Source of the DNA: Bacteroides intestinalis DSM 17393
Lineage (GTDB): Bacteria; Bacteroidota; Bacteroidia; Bacteroidales; Bacteroidaceae
DNA length: 64,000 bases
Assembly: GCF_000172175.1 (NCBI RefSeq)
Contig: NZ_ABJL02000008.1
Coordinates: 2,480,001-2,544,000, forward strand
Direction of reading: 5' to 3'
Each line of letters begins with the position of its first letter. Positions within the stretch are counted from its first letter, which is position 1. The notes under the pieces are model-generated. The model had not been told where the DNA came from, did not search any database, and saw only the letters and a program-made list of their open reading frames with translations. A program made the position numbers and the translations under genes. Shown piece by piece: positions 26,236-35,645 of the stretch.

Positions 26236-27120
26236 TTATTCCTTACCAAATATCCGGGTTACGAAAGGCAAACACTGATAAAGAGCCGAGTGCCAATATT
26301 CCCAATCATGTCCTCCATCGCGCACCCTGAACTGGCAAGGTACACCGGCGTTACGCATAGCCTGATAGAACTCTATATTACGATCAAGCAGGAAATCATC
26401 ATCCCCACAATCTACAAACCAGGCAACACTACGCAAATCAGCCTTGCGATCCTCGTCAGCCTCCATCACATATTTCACACAGCTATTTTCTATAACACTA
26501 CGGGTAAGTATCGCAATTTTCGAATTCGGATCATCAGCAGGTACCGCTCCCTGTTCAGGAATAGACATCAGGGCACTCATCGCATAGACTGCACAGAACA
26601 TATCACTATGGCGCTGACCATAATTAGTAGCTCCGCCACCACCCATCGACAATCCGGCAATGGCACGATGCTGTCTATCGCCTATCACCCTGTATTTTTT
26701 CTCTATATAAGGCAAGAATTCCGTATAAAAGAAAGTCTCATATTTCCAACCCGGCATATCAAAATATCCGTTCCACTCCAAATGGATATTTCCACCGGCA
26801 TTCGGAGTAACAATAATCATTTCGCACGCTTCCCCACTGGCTACAAGCCGATCCATCACATCTTTTACATGCCCCCGTTCGGCCCAGACAGGATTGGTTT
26901 CCCACATACCATGCAAAAGATACAGGACCGGATATTTTTTCTCTTTATTCTGTTCAAAACTCTTTGGCAAAAAAACAGTATAGGCACGCTTTGAATTCAG
27001 TACTTTACTAAAAAGAGTGTCCGTAACTACTTTACTCTGAAAATTCCAAGGTGCATTTTGTGCATAACCGGACAGTGTATACATCATTACAGCCAACCAT
27101 ACAATTATCTTCTTCATCAT
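26236..27120 (-). CDS. Secreted alpha/beta-hydrolase esterase (esterase D / CE1-like)
   Basis: The 294-residue product has a signal peptide ending near SGYAQ and one alpha/beta-hydrolase domain of the putative esterase (PF00756) type. The oxyanion block [10 protein letters not shown], nucleophile Ser158 in AGLSMGGGG, an acidic DCGDDD turn (about 237-242) and His271 in GGHDWEYW form the expected triad. CE1-type enzymes in xylan loci remove feruloyl or acetyl groups. The pronounced GGHxWxxW motif is typical of the feruloyl/acetyl-xylan esterase group, but the substrate cannot be chosen from the sequence. It is the first gene of a three-gene leftward operon, 25 bases before the esterase-GH95 gene. 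Confidence 0.88.
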   Translation of the reverse strand: MMKKIIVWLAVMMYTLSGYAQNAPWNFQSKVVTDTLFSKVLNSKRAYTVFLPKSFEQNKEKKYPVLYLLHGMWETNPVWAERGHVKDVMDRLVASGEACEMIIVTPNAGGNIHLEWNGYFDMPGWKYETFFYTEFLPYIEKKYRVIGDRQHRAIAGLSMGGGGATNYGQRHSDMFCAVYAMSALMSIPEQGAVPADDPNSKIAILTRSVIENSCVKYVMEADEDRKADLRSVAWFVDCGDDDFLLDRNIEFYQAMRNAGVPCQFRVRDGGHDWEYWHSALYQCLPFVTRIFGKE

Positions 27121-27163
27121 ATCTTTTATTTAAAGTTTATCAGACCATTCATATATATCTGCA

Positions 27164-27197
27164 AAAATAAGGCATGAATCCAATCACTGATTTGCAA
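27164..27197 (-). promoter_or_regulatory. Promoter of the esterase / GH95 / GH8 operon
   Basis: On the minus strand TATTTTTG (complement of 27164-27171) fits TAnnTTTG, 43 bases before the ATG at 27120. A TTG-type -33 candidate lies at 27195-27197 (23 bp spacing, at the long end of the range). No clean ATGTAAC pair is seen; only one partial ATTACAG copy is present at 27231. Confidence 0.5.
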
Positions 27198-27244
27198 TTT
27201 TAGACATTTGAATATCAATATTAGATAAATATTACAGATTTGTA

Positions 27245-27332
27245 TTCCTGCACACTCTTCACAGAGGATGCAGGAAAGATATTATAAAATGCACAAATTA
27301 TATCAAACTCTCGGAAAGATGAGAGTTGATAT
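27245..27332 (-). terminator. Two hairpins after GH5
   Basis: The first hairpin downstream of the GH5 stop pairs 27300-27312 with 27321-27332 (one bulged base). It lacks a good T-tract on the minus strand. A second (TTCCTGCA 27245-27252, TGCAGGAA 27269-27276, with an inner CTCT/AGAG pairing) follows. Together they probably end the GH5 transcript before the promoter of the next operon. Confidence 0.55.
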
Positions 27333-27338
27333 GTCTTT

Positions 27339-29321
27339 TTAATTTGCTAAGGAGACATTAGCTATCACAATAGGTTTTCCACCTGTTGACCAAAAACCTG
27401 CAATATAAAGATGCGAAGGATCAATTTTTCCTCCGTTCTTATCTTTCATATTATCCAACTCCACTACAATCTTACGTGAAGATCCGAAATCATACACAGC
27501 AGGCTCACTCCAATAATTGTTTTTATCAAACAGACGGAACGAAACACTACTTTCATTATCGTTACCCAGTTCTACGGTCACAGTCTTATATCCCGACAAA
27601 TCAAGTCCATTGTCATATTGCCACCCTCCGAAACCATACTGCCCCGTCACCAGTAAGCGGGTGTTCTCGTCGAATGTGCCTTTCTCCCATATAGAAGGAT
27701 TGAAGACATCTGCCGTCAGTGAGAAAGGAGAAATTACCGTAACCAGTAAAGTCAGTTGCTTACTGACTCCGGCAGCCGATTGATACGTAACGGTTACCGT
27801 AGCTTCACCGGGTGCCACAGCTACTAATTTGGCTGCCTGTTCTACTTTCAGCACGTTTGTATCCGAGCTGTTGACAGTCGCTTCCGCAGTCACCATCCGT
27901 ACCGTTCCATCAGAATAAACAGCTTTCACTTTGAGATAATTCGTACCACCCATTTGCAGACGAAGTTCTCCCTCTTGTCCCATCAACTCCAGTTTTTCCA
28001 GTTCCCCATTTACTACTATCCCTTCAGCATATTCTTTGAACCAATGGTACATCGCCCACGGACAGGCCTCGGGATCATTGAGGAAAGTGTAATTGCCCGG
28101 TTCCCCCGGCACATCTTTAAACGCCGCCAGTTCGTGTGACCTCGTTGTAAAGAATAACCAGGAAACATTGCCTGAATTATCAGCTATATATTTGAAGTTG
28201 GCACCAAAACCTTCACCACCTGCCGTTCCTGTAATACTTTTCCCCCAAGTGGCATCATATTTCTTCGGAGCCCAGTCTATTTCAGTCACCATGATAGGAG
28301 CGAAAGCTGCCACAGGGCCTACTTGCGCATCCCACCCCCGCTGAAAAGCTTCATAACCTCCTCCTGTGGAAGAGCCGATTCCTTCACCACTGTCTTCCTC
28401 GGCATCGCTACCATACCAACCGGGATAACAGTGAACGGCAAAGCCTATGTTCTCCCCTTCGATACGGTGAATGGCATATCCGGCGTAAGATGACTGATAA
28501 GACAATCCCGGCACCCAAACAATGTTGCGGCAGTTGGCACGTATTTTGTCTACTATAGCTTGAAAGTAGAGTTGGAGATTCTTGAAATGACCGTCACCGC
28601 TACTGCCGTATGTTCCGTCAGTACCTTTTATTCTGACAGGTTCATTGGCAAGCTCGAACATGACATCCATATTATTTTTCAGCTTAGGATGTTGCGAAAC
28701 AATATCCCACACTTTAAGCAAAAACTGCTGATAACTGTCTCCTATTTCTATACCTTGATAGGGAGCATCAGCGGGACAGACTCCGGGCGGACGCATCACC
28801 ACATACATTCCTTTGGAAATAAAGTATTCTGCTATCGGCACAAACAACTCTTCAAGATACTTCCGAAAGCGAGTTTCGGAGAACCGTTCATGTCCTTCAT
28901 ATCTCACGGACTGCATGGAGGGGTCATCACTCCAATACGGGTCGAGGTGCATACGCACGAAATTGAACTTCCATCCGGCAGCCACAATTCCGTCTACCAT
29001 ACTCTTATTATACCTGAGGCATGCCTGCACGTCATAGTTACCCCAGGCATTGTTATTAAAGAAAGGGCTGTAAGTCTGCGTAAAACCATGCAGATTGACT
29101 ATCTCTCCCTTTTCATTTTTAAGGTAGCGCCCGGCTACATTCAGGACTGGCAACTTGGCTTCAGCAGGAGGCTCGGGTTCCGGGTCCGGATTCGGTTCGA
29201 CAGGTTGTTCCGGTTCCTGCTTTTCCGGCTGCTCAGGAATAGTCTCGTCCGAGCAAGCCGCTAAAGACACTCCTAAGAGCAATGTCAATAAATAAATTAT
29301 TTTTCTCATATTGTTCTTCAT
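27339..29321 (-). CDS. GH5 family xylanase-like lipoprotein with Ig-like and carbohydrate-binding-like C-terminal domains
   Basis: The 660-residue surface lipoprotein has its lipobox at SLAAC (Cys23), followed by a Pro/Glu-rich spacer (about 27-56) typical of exported surface proteins. A GH5 barrel spans about 57-425, with acid/base Glu227 in FELANEPV and nucleophile Glu347 in MVTEIDW. A bacterial Ig-like domain follows (about 435-520), then a C-terminal beta-sandwich (about 530-660, VTVELGNDNESSVSFRLFDKNNYW) that looks carbohydrate-binding. The large insertions in the barrel and the xylan context suggest the GH5_21-type xylanases of Bacteroides; this subfamily assignment is inference. It is transcribed alone, with the 22-bp repeat array upstream. 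Confidence 0.87.
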   Translation of the reverse strand: MKNNMRKIIYLLTLLLGVSLAACSDETIPEQPEKQEPEQPVEPNPDPEPEPPAEAKLPVLNVAGRYLKNEKGEIVNLHGFTQTYSPFFNNNAWGNYDVQACLRYNKSMVDGIVAAGWKFNFVRMHLDPYWSDDPSMQSVRYEGHERFSETRFRKYLEELFVPIAEYFISKGMYVVMRPPGVCPADAPYQGIEIGDSYQQFLLKVWDIVSQHPKLKNNMDVMFELANEPVRIKGTDGTYGSSGDGHFKNLQLYFQAIVDKIRANCRNIVWVPGLSYQSSYAGYAIHRIEGENIGFAVHCYPGWYGSDAEEDSGEGIGSSTGGGYEAFQRGWDAQVGPVAAFAPIMVTEIDWAPKKYDATWGKSITGTAGGEGFGANFKYIADNSGNVSWLFFTTRSHELAAFKDVPGEPGNYTFLNDPEACPWAMYHWFKEYAEGIVVNGELEKLELMGQEGELRLQMGGTNYLKVKAVYSDGTVRMVTAEATVNSSDTNVLKVEQAAKLVAVAPGEATVTVTYQSAAGVSKQLTLLVTVISPFSLTADVFNPSIWEKGTFDENTRLLVTGQYGFGGWQYDNGLDLSGYKTVTVELGNDNESSVSFRLFDKNNYWSEPAVYDFGSSRKIVVELDNMKDKNGGKIDPSHLYIAGFWSTGGKPIVIANVSLAN

Positions 29322-29403
29322 TGTTTTAAGGACTTGAAAGTTGTAAGCTAAAGCAAGAGAGTGATAACAATCTACATTCTTTACAAATAATACAAACGAA
29401 GGA

Positions 29404-29491
29404 TACAGTCGTATATCGAACCTAATTCAGTCGTATACTGAATGCCATTCACTCGTATACTGAATAGGGTTCAGTCGTATACTGAATGCAG
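29404..29491. repeat. Tandem array of four 22-bp palindromic units upstream of GH5
   Basis: Four units start at 29404, 29426, 29448 and 29470, an exact 22-bp period. Units 2 and 4 contain the palindrome TTCAGTCGTATACTGAA (6-bp arms, 5-bp centre); unit 3 has one change (TTCACT) and unit 1 is degenerate on both arms. It ends 82 bases before the GH5 start codon. No unique spacers separate the units, so it is not a CRISPR array. It could be an operator array or encode tandem small hairpins in the leader. Confidence 0.85.
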
Positions 29492-29568
29492 CATATCCTA
29501 TAAGCATTGATATTCAAGATATTACGAAGCATCCTCATCCTTTTGATAAATTACAACAAATATTCCAA

Positions 29569-29596
29569 ATTACACCATTATCTGCTGACGTTACAT
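29569..29596 (-). promoter_or_regulatory. Possible regulator site upstream of GH5
   Basis: ATTACAC (29569) and GTTACAT (29590) are 21 bp apart and oriented as at the xusA and GH115 promoters. No matching TAnnTTTG box lies at 52 nt (the nearest is an imperfect TATCTTG at 29515-29521), so the match to the shared architecture is partial. Confidence 0.35.
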
Positions 29597-29635
29597 ACTA
29601 AATGGAAAGCCCCAACAGACCTGTTTATTATAATA

Positions 29636-30376
29636 TCACCAATAGCGAACAAAACTATAGGTATAAATATCATCTCCTGTAGTAGTTCCTTCATATAGTT
29701 TATAGCCTTTTATATCACCATGATAATCAACTAACGGAGAACCATTATAATCCATTTCGTAAGTTCCTTTCGTTTCTCCTTTCGGAATAGTGATTGATGC
29801 ATTGCCGTCATACTTTCCCCCATCATTGTATGCTTCGTATGGGATTCTGCAGCTTATATCTTTTTTTACGGGATAAGTTGTGGTGGCAGTAAAGACAGGA
29901 TGATTGGAATAAAGTTCCTTTACGGAAATTTCAATACGATTATCCGTTCCGTTTTGAGTAATACCAACTGTCAATGTCTTATTAGATCCCGGCTGTTTCA
30001 ATACAATTTTTCCACTTCTAGGGGAAGAAGTATTGTCCTGGGCTACTACCGATAGAACATATATATCATAATACTGAAAACATATAAGATAATCCAACCA
30101 TGAAGGACCGCTCACTATTTCAGGTTGTAACAATGTTTTTGTTCCATTAACCTCTACATACGAACATAAAGTTCTATTAAGAGGTTTCGGATCACCCTTC
30201 GGACTAAAAACAAAGTCCTCCACTATATCCGAATCTGAAGAACCCCAATAATATACGCTATCCGAATTCGTAGTTCGCGTAACAGTCATATCTTCTGCCC
30301 TATTAGTATCAAAAGAAATTTCATTACTACAACCACACCAAATGACCAAACTCAAAATAAATAATATGTTTTTCAT
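29636..30376 (-). CDS. BACON-like domain lipoprotein of unknown function
   Basis: The 246-residue product has a lipoprotein signal (LVIWCGC, Cys about residue 16). A central segment (about 75-145) resembles a BACON beta-sandwich, ending in PRSGKIVLKQPGSNKTLTVG-type sequence followed by ITQNG. BACON domains occur in Bacteroides surface proteins that bind glycans or glycoproteins. The last 100 residues (YPVKKDISCRIPYEAYNDGG) are not recognised. The gene lies between the GH10 of the xus operon, from which it is separated by a hairpin, and GH5. Its composition is AT-rich. A role as an accessory glycan-binding protein is inference. Confidence 0.65.
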   Translation of the reverse strand: MKNILFILSLVIWCGCSNEISFDTNRAEDMTVTRTTNSDSVYYWGSSDSDIVEDFVFSPKGDPKPLNRTLCSYVEVNGTKTLLQPEIVSGPSWLDYLICFQYYDIYVLSVVAQDNTSSPRSGKIVLKQPGSNKTLTVGITQNGTDNRIEISVKELYSNHPVFTATTTYPVKKDISCRIPYEAYNDGGKYDGNASITIPKGETKGTYEMDYNGSPLVDYHGDIKGYKLYEGTTTGDDIYTYSFVRYW

Positions 30377-30402
30377 TGTTATTCGATTTTTATTGAAACA
30401 AT

Positions 30403-30438
30403 AAAGGCAGCGGTTTCACATCATGCCCCGCTGCCTTT
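30403..30438 (-). terminator. Terminator of the xus operon
   Basis: AAAGGCAGCGG (30403-30413) and CCGCTGCCTTT (30428-30438) form a perfect 11-bp stem with a 14-base loop, 16 bases after the GH10 stop. On the minus strand it ends in TTT followed by A/T-rich sequence. Confidence 0.8.
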
Positions 30439-30453
30439 TCTCATAAAACTTTA

Positions 30454-32694
30454 TTATTTTCCAGCCAATCCATCAGCAAAACCTGCATAGGTATGCTTAC
30501 GACTGTAGTTGGAATCCCAAAGACCTACGGGTTCACCACCACGCCAGCCCGAATCACTGGGAGCATCGGTGGCACACCATTGAGTGATACCATACTGTTG
30601 GGCAGGAGGAATAATCTCGAAGTACTTCTTCACGATGAACTTATAGTATTCTGCCATCGCTTTATGCTGAGCTTCGGTCATATTCTCTGTCTTAACACTG
30701 GTATTATTCTCATCTATATAACCCATATCAAGTTCTGATATCTTTACCAGTTTACCACTTTCCGCCAATATCTCAAACATCTTCACTACATGGTCTTCCT
30801 TACTCTTCTGAGTAGCAGCATTAGCATAACAACTTACATGCATCTGTGTACCGATACCATCAATCTTCGTCACACCATCAGCTTCCCACTTCTCAATCCA
30901 GTGTACCAAACTCTTGACTTTTTTGTTATCATCCCAGTCTGACTCCAGATTGTAGTCATTGACAAAGAGCTTCAAAGGAGCAGTACCACCGTTTTCTGCA
31001 TAATGCTTGCGAGCGGCAGCCACAACAATGCGTACATAATCCACATTACCTAAATAGTCTTGCCAGTAGAAATTGTTCTTGGCATCTTCGGGAGAAACGT
31101 TACTGGCTGATTGTAAGGTATAGAAACCTTCATCGTTACCAACACCGGAAATAGCTTCGTTCACTACATCCCATGCAGTTACATAACCACCGGTAGCTTT
31201 CATCATACCTTCTACCCAGTTGTTCATAGCCCAAGTAAGAGTGTCTTTCTTTTCTTCGGGAGTGAGAGGAATAGAATTGCCCTTAGTTACTATTTGCAAC
31301 TTGATATTATCAAAATAATATTTGTTAGCAGGCGCATTAGGCACACCTACATCAAGATTCCATGCAAAAGTCTGCATGTTTTCAGTAGGAGAAAGAGTTG
31401 TATTTATTGTTATAGTTTTTTCAAAATGTTGCCATTCTGTAGTAAAATCAACAGCACATCCGCCATCATAATGAATATAAGCACCTGGAGCAGCATGAGT
31501 CTGAGATTCTGACTTGTTAGGTACATCTGCACGATAGTCAAAAGAAATATGTACTACTTCCTTATCTACCAATGGGCGGTCAGCATAGAGAAAGAACTGA
31601 GTATCCCAACTATTTACACCACCACCTGCTGACGTTATTACAAAAGCACGACTACCATCTTTACCTACACCATCAACGATATCGCAAGCACCATTAGTTC
31701 CACCCACATGAGTAGAAACAAAATTAGTAGTTTCACTACCTTCTGCATCACCATTGGCAATTATGTCGGTAAAGATTTCCATAACCGGAGCCTCAGAATG
31801 AGTAATCTTAACATACTTAATTTGAATAGTTCCCACAAAAAGACCGGATTGTGTCATTACATGACCCCCATCTGCTACCGCTTTGAATGAAAACTCATAC
31901 TCTTTCCATTCTGTGTTGAAAGAAAAAGAACCTTCTGCTCTACCACTCCAAGGTCCTACACCAAAATTCAGCTTTCCCTCTGCAGAGCCTCTTACCATCA
32001 TCTTCAATTTATATTCTTTGCCAATCTCAATAGGAAGATTATCTGCTGTATGATACTGTATAAAATGGTTTTGAGAAGCCGCAACAGAAGTCTTGATTTC
32101 CAAGCAACCTTCAGTATCATTTTTACCTATAGTCGTAGTCTCTTTTACTTCTTCATTTACTTCGTTCCAAAAACTATAGCCCGCAGTAGAATAGTCTATT
32201 TCATAATCGACTTTATCCACTTTCGCATCTGGATCTACATCCATCTCCTTATCTTTAATCAACGAATTCAAAAACTTGTTATTCTGCTGCGCATGCCAAG
32301 CCAATGTATGACCATAAATAGTAAGTCCCCCTGCTTTAGCTGCAGAAACAAAGTTCTCCACAGTTCCAAAGTTCATCTCACCATTCTCATTCACACACGA
32401 AGCATATTTCATGGCATTACCAGCAGTCATTTCAACAAAATTGCTATTAGCCAACTGAGTTACTTGTCCTCCGGCAATATAGTCATTTGCAGCCAGTGCA
32501 ATACCCAACTTAAAGTCGGGATTGGCACTGCTGTTTACATAACTTTTCAAGACATCATAGTCGTTGAGGTATTCCATACCTGCAATGGAAGCAGGCTTCT
32601 CAACTTCGAATGCCAACGGTTTGTCGTCCACACACGAAGCGGTAACGACAGCCATTAAAAGCATTGTTCCTAAGATATTTTTCGTATATTTCAT
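30454..32694 (-). CDS. GH10 endo-xylanase lipoprotein with inserted carbohydrate-binding modules
   Basis: The 746-residue lipoprotein (VVTASC, Cys about residue 21) splits its GH10 barrel. The N-terminal part (about 60-150, NAMKYAS and HTLAWHAQQ) is followed by two divergent CBM4/9-like modules (about 160-305 and 310-475). The barrel then resumes with acid/base Glu513 in WDVVNEA and nucleophile Glu654 in KISELDMGY. It closes the xusA-E cluster, where a GH10 of this plan is expected from Prevotella and Bacteroides xylan systems. It is the likely surface enzyme that generates oligosaccharides for the two SusCD pairs. The modules are less alike than the tandem pair in the gene at 1-2112. The gap to xusE is 33 bases. 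Confidence 0.95.
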   Translation of the reverse strand: MKYTKNILGTMLLMAVVTASCVDDKPLAFEVEKPASIAGMEYLNDYDVLKSYVNSSANPDFKLGIALAANDYIAGGQVTQLANSNFVEMTAGNAMKYASCVNENGEMNFGTVENFVSAAKAGGLTIYGHTLAWHAQQNNKFLNSLIKDKEMDVDPDAKVDKVDYEIDYSTAGYSFWNEVNEEVKETTTIGKNDTEGCLEIKTSVAASQNHFIQYHTADNLPIEIGKEYKLKMMVRGSAEGKLNFGVGPWSGRAEGSFSFNTEWKEYEFSFKAVADGGHVMTQSGLFVGTIQIKYVKITHSEAPVMEIFTDIIANGDAEGSETTNFVSTHVGGTNGACDIVDGVGKDGSRAFVITSAGGGVNSWDTQFFLYADRPLVDKEVVHISFDYRADVPNKSESQTHAAPGAYIHYDGGCAVDFTTEWQHFEKTITINTTLSPTENMQTFAWNLDVGVPNAPANKYYFDNIKLQIVTKGNSIPLTPEEKKDTLTWAMNNWVEGMMKATGGYVTAWDVVNEAISGVGNDEGFYTLQSASNVSPEDAKNNFYWQDYLGNVDYVRIVVAAARKHYAENGGTAPLKLFVNDYNLESDWDDNKKVKSLVHWIEKWEADGVTKIDGIGTQMHVSCYANAATQKSKEDHVVKMFEILAESGKLVKISELDMGYIDENNTSVKTENMTEAQHKAMAEYYKFIVKKYFEIIPPAQQYGITQWCATDAPSDSGWRGGEPVGLWDSNYSRKHTYAGFADGLAGK

Positions 32695-32727
32695 ATAAAT
32701 ACTTTTTTAAATAAGAAATCCCTAACA

Positions 32728-33762
32728 TTATTTCTTCACAGGATTGAACCACTCGGCCTTTACACCACGATAATGAACTACCAACGTATCTTTAGTGACA
32801 CAATGAATGCCATCGTAATCCATAGCATAATCCAAATAGAGAACATCGCGGTCCTTGCCTCCCCAGCTATTCTTATCGCCTTTGGCAACAAACTTGCCAC
32901 TACCACTAGCTGATACACCTTCTGAATTGGAAGAAACCGTACAATTGCCGTTTTCATCGAAAGCAAGAATCAAATTGGTTTCAATATTCTTTCCGGCAGC
33001 ATCTTTAGCAAGACGAGCCCACTGTACTTTGTTCAAGCCCAAAGTGCTGAATCCATCAACGGTTTCATCTTTCTCCACATAAGCATTATGGCGTATCTCC
33101 GTACCTGTTTTATTACCGCTATAAGTATCAATGCCGCGACGCAGATAGTGCGAGTCGTACTTACTTACATACCTCACCGCATAAAGCGTATAATCCTTAG
33201 GCTGTACCTCCCAATCCGCTTTATTCAAACGATGCGGATCGGCAACCTGCGCTTTACCCTGCAAAATGGTGTCGGCATTCTGCACACCTGTCATCACCAC
33301 GGGAATTACATAGTTCAACTCCGCAGATTTCGGATCACTAAAATAAGCATCGGTCAGATTCACCGTAACGCCACCCAATATCTGGCCTTTCTTTATGACA
33401 ATCTTGTCATCGCTCAGCGTATAGTGAGAAGCCGGCAATGGTAGAATGTCGCCTTTGGTACCTTCATACATAAAACCATCACACAAGGTATTGTCTACCC
33501 GGATACCTATTTCCACATCTTTCTTATTCTCGTATACACCTGATACTGTAGCCATAATCTGGCACTTGTGTTCATTGTCTAATGAATTATCCACAGATTC
33601 ATCCTCACCTATGGTAATAGTACGGATGGGACTTTGATAAGCAAAGTAAACCGCGGAATATTTATAGTCGGGAAATTCCCAGTCGCCGTTTTCGCACGCA
33701 GTGAACAAGGCTCCCGCCATAGCGGCCAATATCAAAAATGATTTTCTCATTGCTATTTTCAT
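32728..33762 (-). CDS. xusE: XusE-like surface lipoprotein (DUF1735-type glycan-binding protein)
   Basis: The 344-residue lipoprotein (GALFTAC, Cys about residue 23) may start at 33762 or at the ATG at 33750. The N-terminal half (about 35-170) fits the DUF1735-type beta-sandwich found in SusE-positioned surface glycan-binding proteins, with the typical turn NVTVNLTDAYFSD-like (GGVTVNLTDAYF). The C-terminal half (about 185-340) is a lipocalin-like or beta-rich domain that is not recognised further. Position decides the name: it follows xusD and precedes the GH10, as in the conserved xus cluster described for Prevotella bryantii and xylanolytic Bacteroides. It probably binds xylan at the cell surface. 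Confidence 0.75.
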   Translation of the reverse strand: MKIAMRKSFLILAAMAGALFTACENGDWEFPDYKYSAVYFAYQSPIRTITIGEDESVDNSLDNEHKCQIMATVSGVYENKKDVEIGIRVDNTLCDGFMYEGTKGDILPLPASHYTLSDDKIVIKKGQILGGVTVNLTDAYFSDPKSAELNYVIPVVMTGVQNADTILQGKAQVADPHRLNKADWEVQPKDYTLYAVRYVSKYDSHYLRRGIDTYSGNKTGTEIRHNAYVEKDETVDGFSTLGLNKVQWARLAKDAAGKNIETNLILAFDENGNCTVSSNSEGVSASGSGKFVAKGDKNSWGGKDRDVLYLDYAMDYDGIHCVTKDTLVVHYRGVKAEWFNPVKK

Positions 33763-33795
33763 TTATTCAGTTTATATAAGTTCGTTTACTACCGC

Positions 33796-35601
33796 TTACC
33801 ATCCTTTGTTTTGGATGAGAGCATTAAACTTCAATATTTCACCATAAGGAACAGGACCGTAGTACATATAATCCTTATAGTCACGTTTCTCCACTTCTAC
33901 CACTTCGTATTTCGTTCCGGTAATTTTCATACCTTTCACAGTTTCATTCAGCTTGCTGAGATCCACTTTCCAACGGCGCAAATCCCAGAAACGGAAGCCC
34001 TCGAAGCAAAGTTCCAAACGACGTTCGTTACGGATAAGCTCACGCATCGCGTCCTTGTCATTTTTCACTGATTCCAAATAAGGATCACCACCATTTTCAC
34101 CAATACCGGCACGTTGGCGGATAGCTTTAATCACATCATAAGCAGAATAACCATGAATGCCTTTTCCTTGCGGTCCCCAAGCTTCATTTGCAGCTTCGGC
34201 ATAACCTAAGAAAATTTCAGTGTAGCGAATCCAAGGCTTAATATGGAAACCATTCGTTGTGTTATTTGGATCGGCATTCACGTTCATATCCAAAAATTTA
34301 CGTAAATAGTAACCGGTACGCGTGGAAGCACCGTCAAACTTATTCATGGCATCATTGTTATTTCCATCAATTGCAGTAGTGATGACACTGTTTGACACAC
34401 CCGCCTTGCAACCATTATAAATAATGTATAAAGCCAGACGGGGATCACGGTTGGCATACGGGTTCTGAGGATCGTAGCCGGCTTTCGGATCGCTGATGGG
34501 ATAACCGTTCGCTGCCGGGAAAGCGTCTACTAGATTTTGAGAAGGATTAACCCTGCCTTTACCGAAAAGTGAAGGCGGATATTGATCTTTTTCCAAGTCT
34601 GCACTCTCGTTCTTATTACTACGCCACAAAACCTCGGGACGGTTGTAACCGGCTTTTAGATTCTGAATACCGCTATGGTCTTCATACCACTTATTACCTG
34701 TAGGATCAATACCTGCAATCGGATTACTACCTAAATTAGCAAGCACTTCGGCCATATCATTGGCAGCCTTTTCCCAAGTCACTTCCGAACCTTCGCTATA
34801 GGCAGGACTGGCTGCAAGAAGAGCTGCCTGAGCACGAATGGCACGAGCCACACGAGCACTCATACGATTTTTAGCATGATCACCAAATACACGGTTGAAC
34901 AAAGCAATATCTATGCCCATTTGTGCATATTTATCAGGTACTATCCCTACCTTCTCATCCAAATCACCATATTCTTCGGGAAGCATTTCTATAGCCTTCT
35001 CCACATCTTTGTTTAGCAGTTCGATACACTCTTTGAAAGTGTTACGGGGTTTGTTGAAATCCGAATCAACAGTTTCCGATTCTGTCAGAATAGGAATTCC
35101 CAATAACTGGCCATTATCCGCCCAACCCGAACAACTCAACAACAAATGATACATATAGAGCGCACGCATTCCGTATGCATCTCCCTGAAAACGCATTTTA
35201 AACAGTTCGGAAGCTTTAGGATCTCTAGCCCATTCCACATTCTCGGATATTTCAAGAAATTGGTTAAGATATTGCCAGGAACCACGCAAGTTCTGCCATC
35301 TGTTCAAATCTCCGGGAGTATTGTCCGAACGCCAGGCGCCGGCAGCCATTTTCCGGTAGCCGTTATTCACATCATTGGATACAGCATCATCGGTAGCCAC
35401 TTCCGTGAAAGACCAGTTGTTGGCATTCTCACCCAACGGATTGCCAATGTAGGCATGCCCCAACAAACCAACAGCCCACGAAGGCATGTTTTCCAAATCA
35501 GACGGTTCTTTGAAGTTTTCCACCGCCGGCTCAAACAAGTCGTCGCAAGCGGAGAATGCTATCAGAAATGCCGTTGATAAGATGATATTTTTTAGTTTCA
35601 T
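33796..35601 (-). CDS. xusD: SusD/RagB-family xylan-binding lipoprotein (second pair)
   Basis: The 601-residue lipoprotein has a signal with Cys about residue 19 (LIAFSAC). The all-helical SusD fold is shown by the N-terminal mimic-SusD region, the tetratricopeptide-like helices (AIRAQAALLAASPAYS) and the C-terminal block RNERRLELCFEGFRFWDLRRWK, which is diagnostic of SusD/RagB. It would form the lid on the TonB-dependent transporter encoded directly upstream (35646-38474) and capture xylo-oligosaccharides. The gap is 44 bases to that transporter and 33 to xusE. Confidence 0.93.
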   Translation of the reverse strand: MKLKNIILSTAFLIAFSACDDLFEPAVENFKEPSDLENMPSWAVGLLGHAYIGNPLGENANNWSFTEVATDDAVSNDVNNGYRKMAAGAWRSDNTPGDLNRWQNLRGSWQYLNQFLEISENVEWARDPKASELFKMRFQGDAYGMRALYMYHLLLSCSGWADNGQLLGIPILTESETVDSDFNKPRNTFKECIELLNKDVEKAIEMLPEEYGDLDEKVGIVPDKYAQMGIDIALFNRVFGDHAKNRMSARVARAIRAQAALLAASPAYSEGSEVTWEKAANDMAEVLANLGSNPIAGIDPTGNKWYEDHSGIQNLKAGYNRPEVLWRSNKNESADLEKDQYPPSLFGKGRVNPSQNLVDAFPAANGYPISDPKAGYDPQNPYANRDPRLALYIIYNGCKAGVSNSVITTAIDGNNNDAMNKFDGASTRTGYYLRKFLDMNVNADPNNTTNGFHIKPWIRYTEIFLGYAEAANEAWGPQGKGIHGYSAYDVIKAIRQRAGIGENGGDPYLESVKNDKDAMRELIRNERRLELCFEGFRFWDLRRWKVDLSKLNETVKGMKITGTKYEVVEVEKRDYKDYMYYGPVPYGEILKFNALIQNKGW

Positions 35602-35645
35602 AACTTCTTAGTTTTTCAATCTTCATTATTAAAATTATCATTTTC

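Noticed and set aside
29404..29491. CRISPR array
   Set aside because: The units are contiguous 22-bp palindromes with no unique spacers, and there are no cas genes in the window.
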